64,000 bases of DNA, from the NCBI GenBank assembly GCA_964544885.1, contig CAZJDX010000013.1, positions 1 through 64,000 on the forward strand, in the 5' to 3' direction. The notes beneath the pieces are model-generated. The model was not told where the DNA came from. It worked only from the letters and a program-made list of their open reading frames with translations, and made no database searches. The stretch is from QQVM01 sp964544885 (GTDB taxonomy: Bacteria; Bacteroidota; Bacteroidia; AKYH767-A; 2013-40CM-41-45). Every line of letters begins with the position of its first letter. The stretch's first letter is position 1. The translations under genes were made by a program, and so were the position numbers. This document shows positions 1 through 7,557 of this stretch, one piece after another.

Positions 1-142
1 TATTCTCTATGACAAAGATCGGTCCCGATAGCTATCGGGAGAAAGCAAATCACAACGTCCAAGGAAGGCAGCTTTAGAGCCCAAGTGTTGTATTCTCCAT
101 GTCAAAAATCGGTTCCATACCTATCCGGAGAAAGAAGATCAG
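1..142. CRISPR. Possible end of a CRISPR array (two repeats, one 30-nt spacer)
   Basis: A repeat runs from the window edge to 56 and a second, degenerate copy from 87 to about 142. They are separated by exactly 30 nt of unrelated sequence (57-86). Adding the GTTG seen at 87-90, the full unit would be 60 nt, starting GTTGTATTCTC and ending GCAAATCACAAC. Read on the minus strand it starts GTTGTGATTTGCTTTC, which from memory resembles type II-C repeats of Bacteroidota. The 30-nt gap and GTTGT/ACAAC ends favour a CRISPR. Against it, 60 nt is long for a CRISPR repeat, an 18-nt palindrome sits inside copy 1, only one spacer is visible and no cas gene is in the window. A dispersed palindromic element is the main alternative. 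Confidence 0.4.
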
Positions 143-157
143 GAAATTATTTGAAAA

Positions 158-352
158 TCACTTTTGCTCAAAGACTATTTCATTATCCTGATCAGGCAAT
201 GGCAGATCGTGCGGCATGCCATTAAAAACTATTTCATCCGGAATGCCATCCGGAAAAGCTGTGCATGTCAGGTGATTAATATAGTTCTTGCATTCAATGC
301 AGACACACTTCAACGGCAGTATGAATAGTGTGCTTTCATCCCATTTGCTCAT
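158..352 (-). CDS. Small conserved cysteine-containing protein, function unknown
   Basis: This 64-residue protein has cysteines at 16, 18, 21 and 30 (one CxxC pair) followed by AFPDGIPDEI and an acidic end DQDNEIVFE. The pattern of cysteines followed by AFPxGIPxEI and a late xxIxFE is one I recognise from small uncharacterised bacterial proteins, so it is probably real despite its size. The cysteines could bind a metal, but this is inference. It lies on the minus strand between two copies of the CRISPR-like repeat (87-142 and 404-460), so it may be cargo inserted between repeats or simply a neighbour. No promoter box was recognised upstream. Confidence 0.65.
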   Translation of the reverse strand: MSKWDESTLFILPLKCVCIECKNYINHLTCTAFPDGIPDEIVFNGMPHDLPLPDQDNEIVFEQK

Positions 353-403
353 AGCTCTTTTCCTTAAAATATTACCGTGGTTTCATTAATAACTTTCAAT
401 CCT

Positions 404-460
404 GTTGTATTCTCAATGACTAAGTCCGGATCCCTATAAATCCGGGAGAAAGAAAATCAC
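404..460. repeat. Third, isolated copy of the CRISPR-like repeat
   Basis: The sequence begins GTTGTATTCTC and ends GAGAAAGAAAATCAC, in the same orientation as the copies at 1-56 and 87-142, but 262 bp away. Its central stem has a different sequence (CCGGAT with ATCCGG) from copy 1 (CCCGATAG with CTATCGGG), so stem potential is kept while the bases change. The remainder of 353-616 shows no recognisable gene. Confidence 0.55.
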
Positions 461-616
461 TACGAAATTTGACCGCTTTTACAGCTGCATTTGAAAGTCT
501 ATAGGTACATAACCTATCCCTGTGATTATAGTGCACCATACTTCCCGACCCAAAAATTGACACGGTGGAACAGGCCTTTCAGCATCCTTTCAACACCGGA
601 TGCATAGCGTCGAGGG

Positions 617-1093
617 TCACTTCTTCGTCTTAGCCGGTTTCGGCTTATAAGCAGATTCGTATTTCTCAATCCACTCTTTCGCGCTCATCTTTCTCATCAG
701 CTCGCCGATAAGCTTATAAGGGATGTCGTCCAGCTTCTTAAAACGGACGCAACTCTTTCCCATGTCCAGCTTTTGTTTGCTGTGCTTTGGATATTCGCTG
801 ACGAACCACTTCAACAATTCCGGATCGGAATAAATTCCCATATGGTAAAAATTTATAGACCCTTTTTGCGAAGCTATTCCCGCGAAGGGCAGCGGCTCGC
901 TGGGCTTACAATGATAACCCGCCGGATAAAGTTTGTGGGGAATAACATAACCCAGGCCTCCGTAACTGATGGAGGCTTCGAAACCTTTTGGCAGGTTCTT
1001 CACAATAACTTTGTGCAACTTGTTGAATGGCTCCGCCCTTTCTTCGGGTACATTGTTCAGGATTTCTTCAACTGTTTTTCCGTTGGCTTTCAT
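617..1093 (-). CDS. DUF1801 (YdhG-like) domain protein
   Basis: The 158-residue protein matches the DUF1801 family. It opens with a helical segment (KTVEEILNNVPEERAEPFNKL), has the family's central strand pattern (EASISYGGLGYVIP), a FAGIASQKGSINFYHMG stretch and a C-terminal GKSCVRFKKLDDIP motif followed by a lysine-rich tail (PKPAKTKK). Family members are small cytosolic proteins of unknown biochemical role; no catalytic residues are established. The length is usual for the family. It stands alone on the minus strand, 139 bp from the next gene, so it is probably transcribed by itself. The family call is confident; nothing in the context indicates a function. Confidence 0.85.
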   Translation of the reverse strand: MKANGKTVEEILNNVPEERAEPFNKLHKVIVKNLPKGFEASISYGGLGYVIPHKLYPAGYHCKPSEPLPFAGIASQKGSINFYHMGIYSDPELLKWFVSEYPKHSKQKLDMGKSCVRFKKLDDIPYKLIGELMRKMSAKEWIEKYESAYKPKPAKTKK

Positions 1094-1232
1094 GTGTGAT
1101 GCTTTGTATGCGTTATTTTTTCAAATCCGTAAACCAAAATGTTGTATCCGGTGTATCCTGATTTCCAATAGCTTATAAGCGGATCAACATCAAATATTTT
1201 CAAATTCGTACCGGATCCACGGAATAGGTGGA

Positions 1233-1652
1233 CTATAAATTTAAATGTCCGGCAGCTTCCGGCTGATAGATAATTTCATCAATCCTGATTCGGGTCAGCC
1301 CTGAGGGCACAATCCACTCAATTTCGTCATTGACTCTGTATCCTATAAGGGCTGTCGCAATGGGAGAGAAAATGGAAATTTTATTCTCCCTGAAGTTTGA
1401 CTGATCCGGATATACTATCTGAAACTGAACCTGCTTGTCATTATTCAGAAAACTCAGTTTCACAATTGAGTTCATGGTCACTACGTCTGAAGGAACCGAT
1501 TCAGGCTCAACAATGCTTGCCGAATCCAGTTCGCTTATCAGTTTATCCGCATCCGCTTTACTGATCGAATTGAACTGTCGTGCATCGCTGATGCTCTTTT
1601 TAATTCTTGCATAATCCAGTCTGTTTACAATCAATTTTTTCATATCATACAA
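1233..1652 (-). CDS. Rnk-like GreA/GreB-family RNA polymerase-binding protein
   Basis: The 139-residue protein has an N-terminal helical part (about 1-50) and a C-terminal GreA/GreB-type domain (about 50-135), with VTMNSIVKLSF followed by SPIATALIGYRVNDEIEWIVPSG, the usual end of Gre-fold proteins. The short N-terminal part, compared with the long coiled coil of GreA, fits the Rnk group (regulator of nucleoside diphosphate kinase), which binds RNA polymerase. It is therefore probably a secondary-channel regulator of transcription. The start may be the ATG at 1652 or three codons in at 1643; the upstream -7 box at 1670-1677 leaves room for either. A true GreA is encoded separately at 42140-42610. 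Confidence 0.8.
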   Translation of the reverse strand: MYDMKKLIVNRLDYARIKKSISDARQFNSISKADADKLISELDSASIVEPESVPSDVVTMNSIVKLSFLNNDKQVQFQIVYPDQSNFRENKISIFSPIATALIGYRVNDEIEWIVPSGLTRIRIDEIIYQPEAAGHLNL

Positions 1653-1669
1653 TTTTATTCACTCTTCTG

Positions 1670-1677
1670 CAAAGATA
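1670..1677 (-). promoter_or_regulatory. Putative -7 box (TATCTTTG) for the Rnk-like gene
   Basis: On the minus strand the bases read TATCTTTG, matching the Bacteroidota -7 consensus TAnnTTTG. Transcription would start about 7 nt downstream, giving a very short leader before the start codon. No clear -33 TTTG was found at the expected spacing, so this is a half-site call. Confidence 0.45.
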
Positions 1678-1804
1678 CAAAAATTCAGGTATAGGATTGC
1701 ATTTGCCCCTGCAGGATGAGGTGTGCAGGTAATATGTCCATGCGGAATTACATCCGGTCAGGTCTCCATGTTCTTTTCCGAAAATACCTACTTTCAGGCC
1801 TTAC

Positions 1805-2599
1805 TCAGGAGCTGATCTTTCTTGATTTTAATCTGTCCTCCCGCCACTCGATAATACTAATACTCAGTAAAAGCCATAGGCTGCCCAGCATAAATCCGGC
1901 AAGCACATCGCTCAGGTAGTGAACACCCAGATAGAGGCGGCTTATACCCATCAACAGGCAAAATGCCAATGCTAATCCGACTATAAGAATACCAATTTTG
2001 ACGGATTTAACACGTCTTAAGAGCATATAAAAAACAAGTCCATAGAAGGCAATTGAAATCACGGCATGTCCGCTTGGGAATGAAAAATAACTCTCTGTAT
2101 AATACGCGTATTCATGAGGGCGGTCTATTTCAAAAATACCTTTTCCAACATAAATACTCAGGCCGCTGCCTGAAACTGAAACAAGAATGCCTGTTACATA
2201 GTGAATCATTCTTTTAAAGAAAAGGAAAATACACAAGCAGCCAGCAACTATGCTGACAATGCCGGTACTTCCCAATTTACTGAAATAATTAAATCCTTTT
2301 GCCAGCGGTTCAAAACGGAGATTAAACAAGAATTCCGCTGTAAAGGCATCAATGGCTATGAACTCCCGTGAATTGATCACGTCCTCTGTAAAATCGGCAA
2401 GCAGAAGTAAATTTAATCCAAGGGCAATCAACAGTATTGTAAGAGGTAAGCCTTTGAATTTATGGATGGACAGTCTTGAACTGAAAATCCGAAAGACCAT
2501 CGGGTATTTGTTTCGCAAATAAGTAAACCATGCTGATTCCAATAAAATTTCCACCAGTTCACTCAGTAGCAGAAAGGCTTTTTTTCCGTATTTCATCAT
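1805..2599 (-). CDS. Membrane phosphatase of the PAP2 family
   Basis: This 264-residue integral membrane protein shows the three PAP2 signatures: K153-x6-R160-P161 (KGIFEIDRP), PSGH at 175-178, and S220-R221 with H227 and D231 (SRLYLGVHYLSD). These form the phosphohistidine active site that removes phosphate from lipid pyrophosphates or phospholipid phosphates at the membrane face. Hydrophobic segments lie near 52-70, 112-128, 132-150, 178-195, 202-218 and 230-250. Likely substrates are undecaprenyl pyrophosphate or phosphatidic acid or phosphatidylglycerol phosphate; sequence alone cannot separate these. The N-terminal cytosolic stretch of about 50 residues is longer than in the minimal BcrC type. 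Neighbours give no clue to substrate. Confidence 0.9.
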   Translation of the reverse strand: MMKYGKKAFLLLSELVEILLESAWFTYLRNKYPMVFRIFSSRLSIHKFKGLPLTILLIALGLNLLLLADFTEDVINSREFIAIDAFTAEFLFNLRFEPLAKGFNYFSKLGSTGIVSIVAGCLCIFLFFKRMIHYVTGILVSVSGSGLSIYVGKGIFEIDRPHEYAYYTESYFSFPSGHAVISIAFYGLVFYMLLRRVKSVKIGILIVGLALAFCLLMGISRLYLGVHYLSDVLAGFMLGSLWLLLSISIIEWREDRLKSRKISS

Positions 2600-2880
2600 G
2601 TATATCTACAAAAACTTTAGTCTAAATTTTATCGAAGCCAAAGAATTGACCCTCCTTTTGGAATGAAACAGCTTATAGTCAATGTCAAAGTCCGGATTCA
2701 TAAAACACCGAAATATTATCGAAGAAGGCGGAGGCGGAATCTGCCAATTCCTTTCTCGAAACTTGCATTGACACAGACTGGATTTGAAGTATCAGTTCTA
2801 TAGAAAAATTAAGTCTTCAGCATGCAAAATTCAGTGGCTTAATCTTTTCTTATGGGTAAGAAACAAATGAAGCGCCAGGA

Positions 2881-4080
2881 TCAAGGCCGCACTTCCTCTG
2901 AAACCGCCTCCTGCTTCCTTCCCGAACCGCCTATCATCAGTCCCAGCATCATAAACATGGCTGATAAAATGATAACCTGTATGATAATGGATTTATTCAT
3001 GAATGGCAGCAAGTCGGCAGGTGCAATGGAAATGAAGAGGAGAATGGTGATCAATCCTCTCGGAGCAATGAAGAGCAGTGGAAATACCGGAAGCCGGGAT
3101 GCAAGCATCTGTATCAATCTGAGCAGAAATATAGCAATGGTAATGGAGACAGACCATAAAAGGGTATCAGTGTTAAGTAATTCCTTTGTATCGATCATGA
3201 AACCGAAAACAAGAAAGAATAAGGAACGGATGAGAAAGGCGCCTTCTATATTTAGTTGTTTGAGTTTGTGAACTTCCGATTGCAATTCACCCGGACTGAA
3301 TTTTTCAGCCCACTGGTATTTTCTCAGCTTGTCTATGTTTCCGAGAAACAACCCGAAGATGAGGATGAAAATGAGGGCAGGAAGATGGTATTCCTTTGAA
3401 AGCACATAAATAAGTATGATAAGCAGGATGATGGGAACAAATTTTATATGATGTTCGATCCTGCTCAGCAGAAACGCAAGTCCCAGCGTGGCAACGAATG
3501 AAATCAAAATGATAAGAAGGATCTGTAAAGAAAAATCAGTGAAGGTGATCCAGCCGAAACTTTCATTTAACGCGACGAAATTAAAGAGTAAGACGCCAAA
3601 AATATCCGAAAGGCTGCTTTCATAAATTACAAACTCTTTCCGGGCCCCTGAAAGCCTGGATGCACTGGGAATGGCGATGGCACTGCTGATCACGGCCAGC
3701 GGGATAGCATTGATGAGGCAGCGACGGAAGTCCGTTTGCCCGTAATACTGAAAAAAAAAGGCGATTCCGAAAGAGAGTATGAGAAGGGGCAGGAGCGCGC
3801 CTGCGATGGATTTCTTAATCAACAGGGATTTGGATCTGTTCAACTCCAGTTCGAGAGAACCTTCCAGAACGATCAAAATGAGTCCGACTGTCCCCAATAC
3901 CGGTAAGACATTGGAGAGATCGGGGATTGCAATATTCAGGTAAACCGTTGCCTTCTTCAGGAACCATCCAAGCGCCAGCAGTAAAATAACCGAAGGGATC
4001 CTTGTCCTTGAAGAACTCAGGTCAAACAGATAAGCTGTCAGGATCAAAATGCAAAGGGTGACAATGATAGCGGTTGTCAT
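2881..4080 (-). CDS. Cation:proton antiporter (Na+/H+ exchanger family)
   Basis: The 399-residue protein is almost entirely hydrophobic, with about 11-12 membrane segments, matching the size of the bare CPA membrane domain (PF00999) without a regulatory TrkA-type tail. The motif ESSLSDIFGVLLF places D159 where the family carries its ion-binding aspartate. The residue before it is serine rather than the asparagine or aspartate common in CPA1 and CPA2, so exchange stoichiometry cannot be predicted. The stretch GLILIVLEGSLELEL (about 66-80) matches the family's early conserved helix. It presumably exchanges Na+ or K+ for protons in the inner membrane. The gene is separated by 281 bp from the PAP2 gene on the same strand. 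Confidence 0.88.
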   Translation of the reverse strand: MTTAIIVTLCILILTAYLFDLSSSRTRIPSVILLLALGWFLKKATVYLNIAIPDLSNVLPVLGTVGLILIVLEGSLELELNRSKSLLIKKSIAGALLPLLILSFGIAFFFQYYGQTDFRRCLINAIPLAVISSAIAIPSASRLSGARKEFVIYESSLSDIFGVLLFNFVALNESFGWITFTDFSLQILLIILISFVATLGLAFLLSRIEHHIKFVPIILLIILIYVLSKEYHLPALIFILIFGLFLGNIDKLRKYQWAEKFSPGELQSEVHKLKQLNIEGAFLIRSLFFLVFGFMIDTKELLNTDTLLWSVSITIAIFLLRLIQMLASRLPVFPLLFIAPRGLITILLFISIAPADLLPFMNKSIIIQVIILSAMFMMLGLMIGGSGRKQEAVSEEVRP

Positions 4081-4286
4081 ATTTCCGTTATGTTAGCTGA
4101 CATAGTATTCCGTCTCGCGCCATGAGGCGACAATGAATGCAGTGAAGGTTTATTCTGTGCGGGTCTCAAGATAATCAATCGCTTTCAAATCAACTTTCCG
4201 TGAGACATCAAAAAAGAACCGTCATAGAATGGTTGCCGGAAATGATCCGGTAATTCAACTTGGCATTCAAATTTGAAAAACCTGAT

Positions 4287-6845
4287 ATGTCGCGCCAAAC
4301 ACTGAAATTCCTATTCTCCTCTCTCTGTATCTTTCACTTTCTTCAACAGATAAATGCCCGGCAACAGGGGGATTACAGGAGTTTTGCCGGAGGTGCCTGG
4401 AATCTTCCTCAGCATTGGGAAGTTTTCAATAACGGAAACTGGCAGGCCGCAGTAACTTATCCCACGCAGCAGGATGGAAAAATTGAAGTGTATCATAAGA
4501 TCTACATCAGTGCCGATCAGGTGGCTGATCAGCTTATTATCAATCCAGGTGCGGAACTGGAGATCAATCCTGGTGTAATGTTAACCGTAACCAACAGTGC
4601 CGATCCGCATGACCTGATCGTGAAAGGGAAGATCCTCAATCGCGGTATGATCTTCTTCTCCCCTGCTGCGGTCATGAAACTTGATTCGGCATCAAGTTAT
4701 ATTCACAATACAAGCAATGCCTCATCGCATGTGCTCGACGCTACACAATTCCATCCTCAGTCTGACTGGATATACCGTGGTAATGGCACGCTTAATCCTC
4801 CGGTAAGTCTTAGTAATCGTCACTACGGAAATCTGTCCTTTGAGTCTGAAGCCGGATCCTGGAGCAGAACACTTAGCGGGAGCTCAGGCGCATCCTGCAG
4901 GGATCTGAAAGTTGATCAGAATGTCATACTGATCAATAACTACACCGGCCTCCTGCAGATCGGGGGCAGCCTGATCCTGAACGGTCAGTTTGCAAATGGC
5001 AGCGGCATCCAGCGATACAACCTTGTGGGAAGCGGAACTCTCAGCGGGAATTATATCAGTAACTTCTTCGACGAAATGACCATTGCTTATGAAGCTGAAT
5101 ATTTGTTGCAAAACAATATGTATCTGAATGCCGGCGCCGGACTTAGCGTCTATGGATCACTTAACTGTGACAGTTATGTGATCTCCGGAAACAATAATGG
5201 TCAGCATTTCACTCTCGCCAATGAAGCATGGATTAAAAGTTCACATCCCGGCGCATTCACAGGTACACTTGTCCAATTTACAACTCTCAGCTTCAACAAT
5301 GAAGCCAACTATGAACTGACCGGAAATAATGATCAGCTTGTCATGTTCCCAAATCCTCTCATGAACAGTCTCAAAATAAATACAAACTCACGAATTTCAA
5401 CTCTATTGAATGATTCAATCATAATTCAGGGTGAGTTTTCTCTTGCATCAGGTTCGCTGCAGATAAACGGAAATTCGCTGCATCTGAAAGGACCTGTTTC
5501 GTGTACCCAGGTTGGAAATTTGATGAGTGACTCATTAACTTCAATCTGGTTTAGCGGTCCGGATAGCGGAGCAGTCATTCCATCCGGAATTACTCAGCTC
5601 AGGCAACTCGGAGTGAATAAACCATTACAGGACATTACCCTCAAAAACAATTTGACAGTTCATCACGCGCTTGCACTTGACAATGGATTTGTCAATACAG
5701 ACAGTTTTACACTGACCCTGAAAGACAGTCCGGGAGGCGGAATCTATGGTGGAAGCGAATTATCATTTGTAAAAGGAAGACTACGCAGGATCATTCCGGT
5801 GGGAGTTTCTCCTCTCGTATTTTATCCTGTTGGCCAAACGCAATATCATCCCTTAAGGTTGAAAAATGTCGTCAACAATTCCGGGTCCGGATTAACTGCA
5901 AGCGTATATGAATTCTGCCCTTCGGGAAGCATGGCAAATACCACAGGTCAGTCATTGTTTGCCAGCCGCTTTTGGAATCTTTTGACTGATGGGCCGTATG
6001 ACCTGAGCGGAATTTCAGCTGTTGAAATAAACGGGCCATCCACCTCACCTGTTGAGGAGGACTCCGGCAGGATCGTAATTTCCACCGACGACAGTTACGC
6101 ATCCTATTATAGTCATGGTGGATACTTTGATACCCTGACCGGCATGGTGAGCAGCGTCACAGCATTAAATTCCTGTCAGCTATATGATATGGGCAGTCAG
6201 GACGGAATTTATGTATCCGTTGCTGATTCCGATTCTCCGGGAATCAACTGCGCAATCCATCTGAAAATAAAAGTGTTCATTGAGGCATACTATACCGGTA
6301 ACGGAAAGCTCAGACCTGTCATTTCCCCTTTAACAAATCCGGACCTGTGTGATACGATTCTGCTTTCCCTTCATGCTTCATCACCTCCATATGAAATGCT
6401 GGATTCCTTCAGGTGCATTCTGGATACAGGAGGAAATACCGGAATATTTACACAAGTTCCTCCGGGCAGCCTTTGCTATATTTCCATTCGTCACCGGAAC
6501 TCACTGGAAACATGGAGCGCCTTGCCTGTGCAATTGCAATGGCCTGTGACCAGCTATGACTTCAGCGTTTCCGCAGCACACGCCTTCGGATCCATGCAAT
6601 CCGTTCTTCATGATGGTTACTTTGCGATGTACAGCGGAGACATAAGCGATAGCTCAGGTTTAAGCAGCATGACGGGTGATGGCCGGATAGATTACAATGA
6701 CCTTGTCAGCCTGGAATCGGACTTATCACAATTTCTGACCGGATATGAATGCAGTGACCTGAATGGAGATGGAATCATTGACAATTCAGATTATAGTTTG
6801 CTTGAAAATAATATACTGCTGAATCTTGAAGTACAAAGACCCTGA
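4287..6845 (+). CDS. Large secreted beta-rich protein with dockerin-like C-terminal module
   Basis: I start this gene at the ATG at 4287 because it opens directly on a signal peptide (MSRQTLKFLFSSLCIF, cleavage near INA-RQQ); the in-frame TTG at 4260 would put nine charged residues before it. The 852-residue protein has an N-terminal G8-like beta segment (GAWNLPQHWE, then ELEINPGVMLTV), a long low-identity beta-rich middle, and a C-terminal module from about residue 650. That module contains HRNSLETWS and ends in two calcium-loop-like stretches (GDGRIDYND and DLNGDGIIDNSD) before the terminal residues LEVQRP. The module is shared with the neighbouring protein at 7558-12102. There is no ordinary T9SS type A tail. 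Probably cell-surface or extracellular; exact role unknown. Confidence 0.85.
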   Translation: MSRQTLKFLFSSLCIFHFLQQINARQQGDYRSFAGGAWNLPQHWEVFNNGNWQAAVTYPTQQDGKIEVYHKIYISADQVADQLIINPGAELEINPGVMLTVTNSADPHDLIVKGKILNRGMIFFSPAAVMKLDSASSYIHNTSNASSHVLDATQFHPQSDWIYRGNGTLNPPVSLSNRHYGNLSFESEAGSWSRTLSGSSGASCRDLKVDQNVILINNYTGLLQIGGSLILNGQFANGSGIQRYNLVGSGTLSGNYISNFFDEMTIAYEAEYLLQNNMYLNAGAGLSVYGSLNCDSYVISGNNNGQHFTLANEAWIKSSHPGAFTGTLVQFTTLSFNNEANYELTGNNDQLVMFPNPLMNSLKINTNSRISTLLNDSIIIQGEFSLASGSLQINGNSLHLKGPVSCTQVGNLMSDSLTSIWFSGPDSGAVIPSGITQLRQLGVNKPLQDITLKNNLTVHHALALDNGFVNTDSFTLTLKDSPGGGIYGGSELSFVKGRLRRIIPVGVSPLVFYPVGQTQYHPLRLKNVVNNSGSGLTASVYEFCPSGSMANTTGQSLFASRFWNLLTDGPYDLSGISAVEINGPSTSPVEEDSGRIVISTDDSYASYYSHGGYFDTLTGMVSSVTALNSCQLYDMGSQDGIYVSVADSDSPGINCAIHLKIKVFIEAYYTGNGKLRPVISPLTNPDLCDTILLSLHASSPPYEMLDSFRCILDTGGNTGIFTQVPPGSLCYISIRHRNSLETWSALPVQLQWPVTSYDFSVSAAHAFGSMQSVLHDGYFAMYSGDISDSSGLSSMTGDGRIDYNDLVSLESDLSQFLTGYECSDLNGDGIIDNSDYSLLENNILLNLEVQRP

Positions 6846-7557
6846 ATAGAATTTGAAATTCTAACTCCTTCGCAGACATTGAACAGCTTTGAAGACGATG
6901 TATAAGATAATCTTTCGAGAATTTTCTGAGAGCGAGATATGCCCTTGACATACCTGGCTGTTTGCGAACTGAACTTTCCGTTTATTGCTTCATCAGGATT
7001 GATGAAAATTTCACCATTCTTTACCTAAGTACCGGCCTCCTATTGTTCAAGTACAACATTAATCAATCAAAAATCAATTAATCGTTGCGATTTAAAAGAA
7101 TCTTGCAGATTGACAAATTAGATGGCAATGAACATATCAATTCCTGTCATGCATCAAAGACAAGGATCAGGCTTGGCTGATCCCGAAAGCGTCTGCATCC
7201 TTTCACTTTAATCCTGAAAGATCCGTCAGCCAATCTTGTACGAATCCAAATCCTTTTCCTTGCCAGCTTCGCCGCATTCAGCTCTTTCAACAATAGAAAG
7301 GCAATGCCGGTTCCACGAAATAGCCCGTGGCTGTGGTTTTCAAAGGATTATTACCATTTCTCATGGCCTGATCCGGGTGAATTAAATTGGCGAGGTTCAG
7401 GTTTCTTCATTATCTTTCTGAATAAATCGTAAACAACCTGTCCAGTTTTACAGTAAGCAGGCCCTGCGCTTCCCGGAAAAAAATTGAAATTTATTCATCT
7501 TAAAAGATATGGAATCCACGTAACCAATCAGGATTCTGATAATATAAAACTACATAC
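6846..7557. other. 712-bp intergenic region with possible relic coding sequence
   Basis: No intact gene is visible. On the minus strand between about 7160 and 7430, two overlapping frames give protein-like stretches, for example GNNPLKTTATGYFVEP ending at a stop, and KELNAAKLARKRIWIRTRLA ending at TGA near 7150. Neither has a credible start. This may be a frameshifted gene remnant, but I could not name a family. The last 60 bp, AT-rich, should hold the promoter of the gene at 7558, though no TAnnTTTG box was recognised. Confidence 0.3.
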
